Below, piece after piece: positions 50,929 to 60,976 of a stretch of 64,000 nucleotides of DNA. Source of the DNA: Sunxiuqinia sp963974515 (GTDB taxonomy: Bacteria; Bacteroidota; Bacteroidia; Bacteroidales; Prolixibacteraceae); assembly GCF_963974515.1 (NCBI RefSeq), contig NZ_CAXBDD010000010.1:1-64000 (forward strand), in the 5' to 3' direction. The notes below the pieces were generated by a model. The model saw nothing but the letters and a program-made list of their open reading frames with translations, was not told where the DNA came from and made no database searches. The position numbers and the translations under genes are program-made. Numbering within the stretch: position 1 is the stretch's first letter; each line of letters starts with the position of its first letter.

Positions 50929-51241
50929 AGTTCATTTGTTATCGATTATTTGGGTTGGCTGAAAGAATTGTGCCAGTTGTATGAATGCCGGAAAAGCGCC
51001 ACATTTGGCTTGTTTTCCAGATGATGATTGGTCTGTATGGCCTCGCTTTTGGGGAATGGTGTGGAAATTTATCCCCGAAAGCGGTGCTCGTGGGGTTGGG
51101 TGTGAATCAATTACACGACTGGTATAAAATTCGCATATTTCGGACCTGTTTGGACTTCATGGATTACAAACTGGGAAAAACTTTTTTATGATCAAAGAAT
51201 TAGTTAAAATTGGCAATTCCTTTGATAAGATATTTACACGT
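50929..51241. other. intergenic region upstream of tamA
   Basis: The 313 bases between the AI-2E gene and the tamA start contain only a weak 68-codon frame (50985-51191) without family likeness. I see no consensus promoter; a T-run at 51181 precedes the first possible tamA ATG. Confidence 0.35.
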
Positions 51242-53074
51242 ATGGCAAAACCTTTTCTGCGCAGTCTCTTTTTTTTTCTGATTTTTTGTAGTGGTTATCA
51301 ACTGGCCGCACAGGAAAACTATGAAGTCAGGCGTGTAGACTTTCATGGCAATAAAACATTGGATTCCGATTTTTTGCTCGACCGGATGGCTGTAAAAGAG
51401 CTATCGTATCTCGAAAAGCTGATCACAAACGAACAACCGTTTCTTTTTAACCGACGACTCGTTGAGCTCGACATGGAGCGCTTAAAACGGATTTACCAAA
51501 GTGAAGGTTTCCTGAATGCCGAAGTCAAGCTGGATCCACTTGAAATCAATGAAAAAAAACAAATCGTAAAACTGTCGGTTCAAATTGAGGAAGGCGAACC
51601 CGTGCTGATTGACAGTGTGGCCATTGTGGAAAAGGAAGCCTTGAGCGGAATTGACCTTGATTCATTACAGAAAAAGGTTTTTCGCGAAATGGAATTGCGG
51701 AACGGAAAGCGGTTCCGGGATGAATGGATCAAGCACGATGTGCAGGCGGTCGAAAATGCCTTTCGAAACCTTGGCCATGCGTACGTTAAGGTAAGCTACG
51801 AACTGGATTTGAGGCCAGACGAGTTTAAAACCAGCATTTTTTATTCGGTTGAGCCCGGGCCGGTCAGTTACTTTGGTGAGACCCGTATTGAGGGGCATAA
51901 ACATGTTGAAGAAGCATTTGTCCGAAAACAACTCGTATATAAGGAGGGCGAATTGTACAACAAGTCCTTGTTGACAGAAACCCGGCAGAATTTGTATTTC
52001 TTGCAGCTTTTCCGCATTGTCTCGGTACAGCCGCAAACCGATGCAGCCACACAAAGAAGCCCAATTCCCGTTAAACTTTTTATTGAAGAAGCACCACGCC
52101 TGACCACCCGTTTTGGGGTGGGCTATGGTACCGAAGATAAATTTCGGACGTTTCTGGATCTGAATTACCTCGGTTTTTTGGGAAGTGCCCGGCGCATCCG
52201 GCTTTATTTAAAGCATTCGGCTTTGGAACCTTATCACGTCAGTTTAAAATGGATTCAACCCCAGTTTTTAGGAAAGAAAAGCACCATTTCGATCAACCCG
52301 TTTCTTAGTCGAAATTCGGAACCCGGCTACGAAACCCGGACTTACGGTTTGAATGTACCGGTTACTTACCGCTTTAACAGCCGACTGAATAGCACCGTGA
52401 CTTATTATCTCGAAGAAGTGGAGCAGCGAGTTGAAGAAGGCGATGTCGAGCTTCCGGACCCGGAGGATGACAAGTTCGCTTACAACAAGTCGGGAATGCT
52501 GTTTAGTGCTGTGTTCGATAATTCAATACCAAAATTCTCACCCGAAGAGGGCGTGAAGGTGTCGCTTGGTTTTAAGTTGAACGGGTATGTATTTGGAAGT
52601 GATTTCAATTACACACGCCTGTGGGGAGATATACGCCACTATCAGGAAATTGGTGATTGGGTGTTGGCGCTACGCCTGATGGCAGGTAACATCAGCTCAC
52701 CCGACAGCAGTGGCTTTATCCCTGTTGAAGACCGCTTTTATGCTGGTGGGAGCAACTCCGTTCGTGGTTGGAACCGGTCGGAGCTGGGCCCCAGGCGGGA
52801 AAGCGGAACACCTATAGGTGGTAATAGTATTGTTGAAGGAAATATCGAATTTCGGTATCCTTTGTTTTGGCGTTTCAGTGGGGTTGTTTTTCTGGAAGCA
52901 GGGAATGTTTGGCGCGAATCGTTTACCTACCGGTTGAATGATTTGGGTTATGCCGCCGGAGGAGGACTGCGTATTGAAACACCAATCGGCCCGATTCGGC
53001 TCGATTTGGGTGTTCCGGTGTGGAACGAAAAACGAAGTCCGCAGTTTTTTATTAGCGTTGGGCAGGCGTTCTAA
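51242..53074 (+). CDS. tamA: TamA-type (BamA-superfamily) outer-membrane protein
   Basis: Outer-membrane barrel of the Omp85 superfamily with POTRA domains, partner of TamB. From the ATG at 51242 (610 residues) there is a signal peptide, MAKPFLRSLFFFLIFCSGYQ, and cleavage near AAQ; an ATG 18 codons earlier gives an odd extension. POTRA repeats run from about 25 to 290 (RRVDFHGNKTLDSDFLLDR). The barrel has the RFYAGGSNSVRGW motif of the family (at about 500) and ends in VGQAF. tamB follows 225 nt downstream. It is much shorter than BamA at 32 kb. Confidence 0.88.
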   Translation: MAKPFLRSLFFFLIFCSGYQLAAQENYEVRRVDFHGNKTLDSDFLLDRMAVKELSYLEKLITNEQPFLFNRRLVELDMERLKRIYQSEGFLNAEVKLDPLEINEKKQIVKLSVQIEEGEPVLIDSVAIVEKEALSGIDLDSLQKKVFREMELRNGKRFRDEWIKHDVQAVENAFRNLGHAYVKVSYELDLRPDEFKTSIFYSVEPGPVSYFGETRIEGHKHVEEAFVRKQLVYKEGELYNKSLLTETRQNLYFLQLFRIVSVQPQTDAATQRSPIPVKLFIEEAPRLTTRFGVGYGTEDKFRTFLDLNYLGFLGSARRIRLYLKHSALEPYHVSLKWIQPQFLGKKSTISINPFLSRNSEPGYETRTYGLNVPVTYRFNSRLNSTVTYYLEEVEQRVEEGDVELPDPEDDKFAYNKSGMLFSAVFDNSIPKFSPEEGVKVSLGFKLNGYVFGSDFNYTRLWGDIRHYQEIGDWVLALRLMAGNISSPDSSGFIPVEDRFYAGGSNSVRGWNRSELGPRRESGTPIGGNSIVEGNIEFRYPLFWRFSGVVFLEAGNVWRESFTYRLNDLGYAAGGGLRIETPIGPIRLDLGVPVWNEKRSPQFFISVGQAF

Positions 53075-53155
53075 ATGAGTTGGTTCGGAAGTTGGGATGG
53101 CTTCGGCTTCCGATTAATTGGTGCGGCGCGGAACGTCGGTGTTTGTCATTCATAG

Positions 53156-53196
53156 TCAATCAATTGTTATTGACCTTCTTTAAGACAATTGATTGA
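53156..53196 (+). terminator. inverted repeat after tamA
   Basis: TCAATCAATTGT (53156-53167) and ACAATTGATTGA (53185-53196) form a 12-bp stem with a 17-nt loop. It lies about 80 nt after the tamA stop. The surrounding bases repeat ATTGA/GACAA words; there is no T-run, so termination is only one possibility. Confidence 0.45.
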
Positions 53197-53299
53197 TTAC
53201 CAAATGACGATTGAATGACTTTTTAATGACAGGAAGTAAAATCAGGAAATTCATTAAATAGAATTACAGGTCGGTGATCTGAAAAGCATAAAATAGTTC

Positions 53300-56200
53300 A
53301 TGAAGAAAGTAATCACATATAGTCTGCGAATCCTGGGGTATTTGCTTTTACTGGTTGTAGTTGTTGTTTTGCTGGCCGGTTTGCTCATTCAGACTGCACC
53401 GGTAAAGCGCAAGCTTGCTGATTTGGGGGGCGAGCAGGCTTCGGCTGCTCTCAATGGGCAACTGACCATTGGAGAGCTCGATGGCAATTACTTTACTAAC
53501 CTGCAATTGCATGATGTTTTGTTGATGGGCGACGACGATACGATTGCATACATTGGTGAAGTTAGCCTGGATTACTCCTTGTGGCCCTTGCTACAGAATA
53601 AGTTGCAGATTCGTTCGATCCTGATCAGCCGGCCCTATTTCTACCTGGAGCAGCAAGCTGATTCGAGCTGGAATGTGCAGCAGCTCGCCAAACCTTCAGA
53701 AGAAGAAGCTGATGCCAGCAGTACTCCCTCCACCTTTGAGTTGGAGGTGACTCGCTTCGAACTGGCCGACGGGAGTGTCCGTATTTATTCGTTTGATACC
53801 TTGATTCCGCGCCAGGTTGAAAATCTGAACACCAAATTGAGCTTACAGTATGCTACTGACAAGCAGCAACTGGTGTTGAATGAATTTTCACTGTCTACCC
53901 ATCAGCCATATTTTGAATTGCAGCAATTGGCCCTTCAACTTAACCGGAATCAGGAAGTCATCCGGCTTTCCGATTTTCACCTGAAAACAGCCCGCAACCA
54001 ATTGGATGGAAGCGGGAATTTCGCGGGAGTTCCGGAGCGGAAGGGAGCGGTCAAACTGAATAGCGAACCCCTAAGCATCCAAGAGTTTGAGTTTTTTCTG
54101 TCTGGATTTGAATTGCCCGCCTCGCCGGTGTTTAAGCTCGATGCCTCGATTGATCAGGATGCTGCTGCAGCAACCATTGACCTTGAGGATGAAGGGCAGT
54201 TAATTCATCTCGACGTCACATCTTCAAACTTGGCGGCTTTCCTTTTTAACCAGGATGCACCGATTCTGCAGTACACCGTGGAGGGCACCTTCGAAAACAT
54301 TGACTTGGCACACTGGTTGGGTGATTCGGATTTGAACTACCTGGTAAATGGGCAGTTTACTGTGGATGGAAGCGGCATCGATTTGGAAACGGCAGTGACC
54401 AGGCTGGAAGGTAACTTTAGTGATTTGCTGGTTGATGGCCGGCAGGTGGAAAAGTTGCTGCTGAATGTTGATTTGAACAAGGGAAATTTGAAGGGCTTTG
54501 CACAAGGCCGGGGCGATTTTGGTTCGTTTTACCTAAAACCTGAGCTGGAAAATCTGCAGGGTGAGCCTACCTATTCTTTTGAACTGACCACAGAAAGGCT
54601 TGATTTGGCAGCATTAACCGGCAATGACAGCCTGAAGTCGGACCTGAACCTACTGGCCAGCGTTAAGGGAAAAGGGTTTGATCCTAAAACCTTGCAGGCC
54701 AAAGGGGATATTTGGTCGAGGAAATCCAGCTTTCAGGATGTCCAAGTGGATACCCTGTTTGCTAAACTGGCATACGAAAAAGAAGCAGTCCATATCGATT
54801 CGCTGAGGCTGGAAACAAAAGGTCTGCTGGTGAAGGCCAGTGGCGATTACAGCCTGAAAGGCAGTTCAGATCTTTCGCTCGAGGCATCTTTCGATGGAGT
54901 TGAAGAATTCGCCGCTTATATTCCGATGGAAGATTTTGCGACCAGCGGCGAAATTCATGCACGCTTGTGGGGAACAACGGATTCGCTCCGCCTGGAGTCG
55001 GTGCTGAAGCTGAACCAAACCTCCTATCAGAATATGACATTGGACCGCTTGCTGGTGGAAGCGCAAGGATTGCTTGCCGCGAACGACACAATGATCAACG
55101 CACAAATTCAGGCCTACGACTTGTTCAGTAATAATTTCACGGTCGATTCACTGGTTTTCAGTGTAGAAGCAGCCCCGGATTCGGTGTTTATGGACGGGCG
55201 ACTGGTAAGCGACGAATTGAGCACGGACATGCAGGCTGGCCTTCGCCTGCAGGATGTGATTCGAATCAGCTTATCTGAGTGGCAGATTGACTACCAGGAT
55301 CAACATTGGAGCTTACAGGATCCTCCGGCAGTTTTCGAAATCGATTCCGTCAATTACAGGCTGGAGAATTTTAAGCTGGTTTCAGGAACGGCTGACACCA
55401 GTCAGTATTTGTCGGCTCAGGGGGTGATTAGCCGGGAGGGAGTGGAAGATTTTAGCATGCAGGTTGCCAACATCAATTTGGCACAACTTTTAAAATTGAC
55501 GGGGCAGGATATCGAGGCTTCGGGCCTGATTAATTTGTCGGTGGATTTGTCTGGAACGGCTGATGACCCGCTTGTTGATGGAGATTTTAGTTTGGATGAG
55601 GCCATGATGAATGACTACCATTTTACTGATTTTGGCGGAACGTTCGCTTATTCGGGCAAACAACTGGAGATGGACGCACAGATTATACCGCAGGACAGCG
55701 GAAAATTTGTCTTTTCGGGAATCATTCCGTTTGAGTTGATGCTGGATAGTATGGGAGTGAAGTTCAACCCCAAAGACTCGTTGGATGCCCATCTGACGAT
55801 TGAAGAATTTCCACTGGCCATTTTGCAGATAGTAAATATAGGAGAAGGGGTTTCCGGCTATATCGAGGGTGATGTTACCGTGAAAGGAAGCATGGAATCA
55901 CCCGATCCGGAAGGTGGTTTTCATTTGGTGGATGCTTCGCTGCTAATTTCTGAATATGGGGTGGATTACCGCGAAATCAAGTTCGGAATTGACTTTCAAG
56001 GAGAAGAAGTTTTGTTGGATACGCTGCTTATTCGCTCCGATGACGGGACCTTGACAGGTGGTGGGCGAATCGGGTTTAGCTCCGACTTTTACAGGGGTGA
56101 CGTGAATGACTCTGAGATCAAGCTGCAGTTTGATAAATTCAATCCGGTCAATCACAGACAATTTAATATGCAGGTTTCGGGTAACGCCAGCCTCGGAGGA

Positions 56201-57178
56201 TCGAAAGATGATGTGAAGTTTGATGGTGACCTGAACGTTCCACAAAGTGAGATTTATTTGCCCGCCATCTTCAATCTGATGGGAAAAATGGTTGAAGCGG
56301 AGATGCCCCAGCCTATATTAGTGCGCGAATTGCAAGCCATCGAATCGGGCACCATCGATTCCATCAATATTTCGGAGATTGACACCACAGCGACGGATAG
56401 CCTGAAGTTTGACTACTTCAATAATTTGACCGGTGAAGTGCGGCTGAAGATTCCAAAAAATACCTGGATTAAGAATGAAGACATGCACATTGAAATTTCG
56501 GGAGACCTGGAATTCATTAAGCACAAGCAATTTTTCGAGCTTTTTGGTTCAGTTGAAGTGGTGCGCGGGCAGTACGACCTGTTGGGACGGACCTTTATGA
56601 TTGAGTCCGGCACCATCAGTTTTCAGGGAGGCGAAGAGCTGATGCCGCGAATGGATATTACCGCCAGTTATGTGTTTCGTAACACGGAGCGTGTGCAGCA
56701 AGAACTGAGAGTGGCGATCAGCGGGACAGCCGAACAACCGGCCGTTAGCTTTAGCATGGACGGCAGCAGTGTGAGCGAAGGTGACGCATTGTCGTACATC
56801 CTGTTTGGCAAGAGTATGAATGAGCTGAGCATGGACCAGCAGGAAAATGTGGCAGGCGCCGGTAGTATGGCAGGACAGGCGGCAGCCTCCATCCTGTCGT
56901 CTCAGCTGACCGACTTTTTGGGCGACAAGATCAACGTAGATTACATTGAGGTAAAGAGTGAGGGTAACTTCGAAAACGCTACGGTGGTGGTGGGAAAATA
57001 CATTACCAACGACCTGTTTGTGAGCTACGAGCAGCGCTTTGGCGAAACGGATCAGAAAGACATGGCTAAGTACGAAGTGAAGCTCGAATACGAGCTTTTC
57101 AGATTCCTGTTTTTCCAATTAAACAACTCCTCCAACGACAGTGGTTTTGATGTGATTTTTAAGCTCAGTGCGGAATAA
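53300..57178 (+). CDS. tamB: TamB-family translocation and assembly protein
   Basis: A 1292-residue periplasm-spanning protein bridging inner and outer membrane, used for barrel assembly or phospholipid transport. One N-terminal membrane helix (LGYLLLLVVVVVLLAGLLI) precedes long beta-rich repeats. The DUF490 C-terminal region (from about 950) contains GQYDLLGRTFMIESGTISF and AISGTAEQPAVSF, then GDALSYILFGKSM. Its partner tamA precedes it. The central part contains AsmA-like motifs and a long acidic region. Confidence 0.92.
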   Translation: MKKVITYSLRILGYLLLLVVVVVLLAGLLIQTAPVKRKLADLGGEQASAALNGQLTIGELDGNYFTNLQLHDVLLMGDDDTIAYIGEVSLDYSLWPLLQNKLQIRSILISRPYFYLEQQADSSWNVQQLAKPSEEEADASSTPSTFELEVTRFELADGSVRIYSFDTLIPRQVENLNTKLSLQYATDKQQLVLNEFSLSTHQPYFELQQLALQLNRNQEVIRLSDFHLKTARNQLDGSGNFAGVPERKGAVKLNSEPLSIQEFEFFLSGFELPASPVFKLDASIDQDAAAATIDLEDEGQLIHLDVTSSNLAAFLFNQDAPILQYTVEGTFENIDLAHWLGDSDLNYLVNGQFTVDGSGIDLETAVTRLEGNFSDLLVDGRQVEKLLLNVDLNKGNLKGFAQGRGDFGSFYLKPELENLQGEPTYSFELTTERLDLAALTGNDSLKSDLNLLASVKGKGFDPKTLQAKGDIWSRKSSFQDVQVDTLFAKLAYEKEAVHIDSLRLETKGLLVKASGDYSLKGSSDLSLEASFDGVEEFAAYIPMEDFATSGEIHARLWGTTDSLRLESVLKLNQTSYQNMTLDRLLVEAQGLLAANDTMINAQIQAYDLFSNNFTVDSLVFSVEAAPDSVFMDGRLVSDELSTDMQAGLRLQDVIRISLSEWQIDYQDQHWSLQDPPAVFEIDSVNYRLENFKLVSGTADTSQYLSAQGVISREGVEDFSMQVANINLAQLLKLTGQDIEASGLINLSVDLSGTADDPLVDGDFSLDEAMMNDYHFTDFGGTFAYSGKQLEMDAQIIPQDSGKFVFSGIIPFELMLDSMGVKFNPKDSLDAHLTIEEFPLAILQIVNIGEGVSGYIEGDVTVKGSMESPDPEGGFHLVDASLLISEYGVDYREIKFGIDFQGEEVLLDTLLIRSDDGTLTGGGRIGFSSDFYRGDVNDSEIKLQFDKFNPVNHRQFNMQVSGNASLGGSKDDVKFDGDLNVPQSEIYLPAIFNLMGKMVEAEMPQPILVRELQAIESGTIDSINISEIDTTATDSLKFDYFNNLTGEVRLKIPKNTWIKNEDMHIEISGDLEFIKHKQFFELFGSVEVVRGQYDLLGRTFMIESGTISFQGGEELMPRMDITASYVFRNTERVQQELRVAISGTAEQPAVSFSMDGSSVSEGDALSYILFGKSMNELSMDQQENVAGAGSMAGQAAASILSSQLTDFLGDKINVDYIEVKSEGNFENATVVVGKYITNDLFVSYEQRFGETDQKDMAKYEVKLEYELFRFLFFQLNNSSNDSGFDVIFKLSAE

Positions 57179-57333
57179 GACTGGAGCAGAGCTTTAGCTG
57201 ATTATGTAAAAGCGTTAGTATGAGTAGATAGTCGTCAGTTTTTTCATTTTCATTAAATGAATTCAACAAGTGAGAACCATTTGAAGGCGGAACAAGTATA
57301 ATTCATTAAATTTAACCGAAATTGGAATCATTC

Positions 57334-58392
57334 ATGGGACAGATCGTTGATATCATCAAATCACTCCTGCAGCCGGGATCGGTGTTGTTACTCGTTATTT
57401 TGTTGTTGATCTTCAATTCCTGGATTTTTAACCGGTTCAAATCAGTCAAGTCCGATGCAAATATCGCCAAACGCTCAGTTTCGTTTTTTCTGGTGCTGTT
57501 TGGTGCACTTTCATTTATATTGGTGTTGCCGATTGAAAAATCGCTGAAAGGGCAAATTTTGAGTTTTTTCGGCATCATCATCAGTGCAGGGATTGCGCTG
57601 AGTTCGACCACCGTGCTAGGTAACCTGATCGCAGGGTTGATGAACAATTCGATGAAGCGGTTTCGCAACGGAGACCTGATTAGTTTGGATCAGATGCAAG
57701 GCAGGGTAATTAAGAAGAGTATTTTCCATACGGAGATTCAGCTTGAAGACAGCAATTTTATGACGATTCCCAACTTGTACATTGCCACTCACCCGGTTAA
57801 GCTTACCCGTAAAACCAATACCGTTATTTCCACCACCGTTTCGTTGGGCTACGATGTGCCGCGCGGTAAAATTGAAGACGCCTTGAAAGAAGCTGCAAGC
57901 GCTACCGGGCTCAACGATCCGTACGTTTATATCACCGAGTTGGGCGATTATTCGGTCGTGTATAAAATTCATGGGTTTCTCGATGATGCCAGTAAATATT
58001 TCAGTACAGCTTCTTTGCTAAATGGACACGTGATGGATTTTTTGCATGCCAATGGAATCGAGATAGTTTCGCCAACATTTATGAACCAGAGAAGAGTGGA
58101 AGAAAAGGAATTCATCCCGAAGCAGAACCACAAAAATCCGGTGGAAGAAAAGGGCCCTTCGCCCGAAGAATTGATTTTTGACGAAGCTATTGAGTCGGAG
58201 AAAATTGAGAAGAAAAAGGATTATCTGGAGGAGCTTGTTGACAAGCAGGAAGCACTGAAAAAGCAGTTAAATGAAATGAAAGACGAGACCGAAGTGAATA
58301 GAACGAAAGCTTCGATTGACAAAATTGGAAAGCAAAAAAGGAAGGTTGAACAGAGTATTCAGAAACAGATAAATAAAAACGAAAAGAAATGA
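57334..58392 (+). CDS. MscS-family mechanosensitive channel
   Basis: A 352-residue inner-membrane channel releasing solutes on hypo-osmotic shock. Three N-terminal hydrophobic segments precede the pore region GIALSSTTVLGNLIAGLMNNSMKRFRNGDLI, then the beta domain (MQGRVIKKSIFHTEIQLEDSNFMTIPN). The C-terminal 90 residues are charged, probably coiled-coil (EKKKDYLEELVDKQEALKKQL). The ATG at 57334 is chosen over an earlier TTG. It fits with osmolyte accumulation by the abl operon. Confidence 0.9.
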   Translation: MGQIVDIIKSLLQPGSVLLLVILLLIFNSWIFNRFKSVKSDANIAKRSVSFFLVLFGALSFILVLPIEKSLKGQILSFFGIIISAGIALSSTTVLGNLIAGLMNNSMKRFRNGDLISLDQMQGRVIKKSIFHTEIQLEDSNFMTIPNLYIATHPVKLTRKTNTVISTTVSLGYDVPRGKIEDALKEAASATGLNDPYVYITELGDYSVVYKIHGFLDDASKYFSTASLLNGHVMDFLHANGIEIVSPTFMNQRRVEEKEFIPKQNHKNPVEEKGPSPEELIFDEAIESEKIEKKKDYLEELVDKQEALKKQLNEMKDETEVNRTKASIDKIGKQKRKVEQSIQKQINKNEKK

Positions 58393-58398
58393 AACCAG

Positions 58399-58428
58399 AA
58401 AGAGGCTGCCTTTTTGGGCAACCTCTTT
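58399..58428. terminator. bidirectional terminator after mscS
   Basis: AAAGAGG-C-TGCC (58399-58410) pairs with GGCA-A-CCTCTTT (58417-58428), one internal mismatch and a TTTTTG loop. It lies between the convergent mscS and the outer-membrane gene. Confidence 0.82.
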
Positions 58429-58450
58429 TATCGTAGTTGATTTTGAATGG

Positions 58451-58945
58451 TTAAAAGGCAACTTTAATTCCAATTCCCGGGTCAATCGAGAATAGCACGG
58501 TGCCTTCCGTTACAATCTCGAGATAAGGTTTAAAGTCAATTCCAAAGGCAATGGGCACGTCGGGGATTTTATACTCGAGTCCGAAAATGCCGTCAATTCC
58601 GAGTCCCAGATCACCATCACCAATATCGTGCGGGTGGTCGTACCAAGCCGGGCCGCCCCGGCCGTCAAAATCATCGCCATAAACAGCGACGTGCCCACCA
58701 ACACCATAAATCCAGTTCAGTCCCGGTTCGTTAAAAGCCATTTGGTTTTTCTCCCACAGGCCGGTTACACTGAATCCGTCGTGCCAGAAGCCAATAATCC
58801 CTTCAATGGCGGAGGGGCCGTAATTCTTTTTTAATGTTATTCCAGATGTCCCTCCCGAACGAAGTCCGATAGCGTAATCATATTGAGCCATGGCTATTCC
58901 TGAAAAGAAAAACATCAATGTCAAAAAAATAATACTCTTTTTCAT
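58451..58945 (-). CDS. secreted beta-barrel-like protein, unrecognised
   Basis: A 164-residue protein with a signal peptide (MKKSIIFLTLMFFFSGIAMAQ). The mature part begins YDYAIGLRSGGTSGITLKKNYG and has many glycine/aspartate turns (DDFDGRGGPAWYDHP), ending in PGIGIKVAF, a beta-barrel C-terminus. I cannot name the family; a small outer-membrane porin or surface protein is likely. It stands alone. Confidence 0.75.
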   Translation of the reverse strand: MKKSIIFLTLMFFFSGIAMAQYDYAIGLRSGGTSGITLKKNYGPSAIEGIIGFWHDGFSVTGLWEKNQMAFNEPGLNWIYGVGGHVAVYGDDFDGRGGPAWYDHPHDIGDGDLGLGIDGIFGLEYKIPDVPIAFGIDFKPYLEIVTEGTVLFSIDPGIGIKVAF

Positions 58946-59597
58946 AGCTAATGATTTTAATTTCGGTGGAGATACTTCCCAAAATTATACCTAAACGTTG
59001 GGGCGTTGTTTTTGAATACTGTTTTTTAGCCCCCTGGCGAGCTGATTTCCGGATTATTTGATAAATGGTCGGATGTCGATGTTGTGGCGCTTAAACCTCA
59101 ATTTGTGGATTTATTGCGCCAAATGTCCTTACTGAAAAAATCAGTTTGTATGCGTTTTTAATTCAAAGGTTTCCAGTTGATTACTGAAAATCCCGAAAAT
59201 GGGCATTTTTTGCGATCCCTTGGTTTCACAAAAAAAATCACATTTGTGCGAAACACAGTATGACAGACTTTTTCGGATTTTGATCAGCGCTTTGAACCTG
59301 GATACTCTTTTTTCTTGAAAGCTACGAATGTAGCTGCCGGAATCTCTTGTTCTGAGAAAACGGTTATCAGAATGAGAAAAAAAAAGATTTCCGAATGACA
59401 GAGGTATGAACGGTGCAGGCTGGCTTCAATTGGCTGTCAGGTGGCAATTGAACTTAGGTTAGTGATTTATATTGAGGTGTTTAGTGAACTCTTGGCCTAA
59501 GCCGTTTTTTCGATTACGATTTTATTGACGGATTCAGTCGATCAATCTTGGAATTATATTTGGAATAGTGGAGGTACCAAACTTTAAAAAAAGGAAA
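58946..59597. other. large non-coding gap upstream of OmpA
   Basis: No gene is seen in these 652 bases on either strand. It has no long repeat, but contains short inverted words such as AACG/CGTT and CTACGAATGTAG near 59320. It may hold the ompA promoter and an untranslated leader or small RNA; I see no specific signal. Confidence 0.4.
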
Positions 59598-60284
59598 ATG
59601 AAAACTTCAAGATTAACAGCTTTCTCTGCGATGTTCTTATCGGTGTTTCTAATTCTGTCTTCGTGCAACAGTTCCCGAACCTTGAAGGGTGGTGCGATCG
59701 GTGCGGGTGCTGGCGGAGCCCTGGGCGGATTGATCGGGTCAAAATCAGACAATACCGCTAAAGGGGCTATTCTGGGCGCCGTTATTGGCGGTACGGCCGG
59801 TGCGTTGGTCGGCAAATACATGGACAAACAAGCAGAAGAACTCGAGCGTGATTTGGAAGGGGCAACGGTTGAGCGGATTGGTGAAGGGATTAAAATCACA
59901 TTCGACTCGGGAATTTTGTTTGGTTTCGACTCATCAAGCTTAACAGCCGCTTCAAAACAAAACATTAACGAACTGGCCGAAACCCTGAATAAGTACGAAA
60001 ACACTGAAATCCTGATTGAAGGGCATACAGACAACAAGGGAAGTGAAGAGTACAATCAAAGATTGTCGGAGCGAAGAGCGGAGTCCGTTGGTGATTTGCT
60101 TGTTAGCACAGGAGTTGTTGGATCTCGGATTACCCAGATTGGGTATGGCGAGATGCAGCCCATTGCCGATAACAGTACCGATTATGGCCGCATTCAGAAT
60201 CGACGGGTTGAGGTGGCTATTTTTGCAAACGACAAATTGAAGCGGGCAGCGAAACGAGGAGATATTGGCGAGCTGGAAAATTAA
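59598..60284 (+). CDS. OmpA-domain lipoprotein with glycine-zipper
   Basis: A 228-residue outer-membrane lipoprotein. The lipobox LILSSC puts the lipidated cysteine at residue 23. A glycine-zipper region follows (GGAIGAGAGGALGGLIGS, and GAILGAVIGGTAGALVG), then an OmpA C-terminal peptidoglycan-binding domain from 105 (FDSSSLTAASKQNINELA; IEGHTDNKGSEEYNQRLSERRAESV; NRRVEVAI). The ATG at 59598 follows an AAGGAA site. It probably tethers the outer membrane to the wall. Confidence 0.93.
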   Translation: MKTSRLTAFSAMFLSVFLILSSCNSSRTLKGGAIGAGAGGALGGLIGSKSDNTAKGAILGAVIGGTAGALVGKYMDKQAEELERDLEGATVERIGEGIKITFDSGILFGFDSSSLTAASKQNINELAETLNKYENTEILIEGHTDNKGSEEYNQRLSERRAESVGDLLVSTGVVGSRITQIGYGEMQPIADNSTDYGRIQNRRVEVAIFANDKLKRAAKRGDIGELEN

Positions 60285-60316
60285 ATGAATAGTATGAACT
60301 CATAAAGAATAGAAAC

Positions 60317-60958
60317 ATGAAACGAATGAAAAGATTAATCATAGGATCAACTTTATTGTGTTTGCTGGTTAGTCCGGCGTTAATGGCCCAAGAATCGGCC
60401 ACCGGAATTAAAGGAGGCTTGAATTTGTCGAGCTTAACCACCGATGGCAACGATGACAAGAATTTGAAGCTGGGATTTCACGCCGGGGTGTATAATAAAA
60501 TTGCGATAAGCGAGAGCTTTGCAATTCAGCCGGAGCTATTGTATTCGATTAAAGGAATGAAACTCGACTACGACAATAGCGCCTTTGCTGACGGTGAAAC
60601 CAAGTTCAACCTGAATTACATTGATTTACCCGTGAAATTGGTCTTCAATTTATCGGAAGATTTTGAGTTTCAGGTGGGCCCCTATGTCAGCTATTTGGTC
60701 AGTGCTAATCTGGATACCGATGCTGAAGTATTGGACTATTTCCAGATTGATTCGGAAGATGATATTGACCGCAAAAATTTTAATACATTGGATTACGGCC
60801 TTTCTGCCGGTTTGGGATTCGATTTCCAATCGATCCTGGTTGGATTTAATTACAATATCGGGTTAAACCAGGTGGCTAAGGACGATGAAGCTTCCTACGA
60901 CTTGCTTGGAGACGCGAAAAACAGCGTGATCCAGGTTTATGCTGCCCTGCGATTTTAA
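60317..60958 (+). CDS. PorT-like outer-membrane beta-barrel protein
   Basis: A 213-residue secreted protein. Signal peptide to about residue 25 (LVSPALMAQ), then beta-hairpins with GIKGGLNLSSLTTDG, FAIQPELLYSIKGMKL, and YIDLPVKLVF, the characteristic Bacteroidota outer-membrane_beta-brl_2 (PorT-like) series, ending YAALRF. It is 32 nt after the OmpA gene, so likely co-expressed. Confidence 0.85.
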   Translation: MKRMKRLIIGSTLLCLLVSPALMAQESATGIKGGLNLSSLTTDGNDDKNLKLGFHAGVYNKIAISESFAIQPELLYSIKGMKLDYDNSAFADGETKFNLNYIDLPVKLVFNLSEDFEFQVGPYVSYLVSANLDTDAEVLDYFQIDSEDDIDRKNFNTLDYGLSAGLGFDFQSILVGFNYNIGLNQVAKDDEASYDLLGDAKNSVIQVYAALRF

Positions 60959-60976
60959 CCCTTAAAATTAGAAGTT

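Noticed and set aside
50985..51191. 68-codon open frame before tamA
   Set aside because: No ribosome site, family or coupling supports it; it probably arises by chance in the gap.
56549..57118. 189-codon frame antisense to tamB
   Set aside because: It mirrors the conserved DUF490 region and has no independent support.
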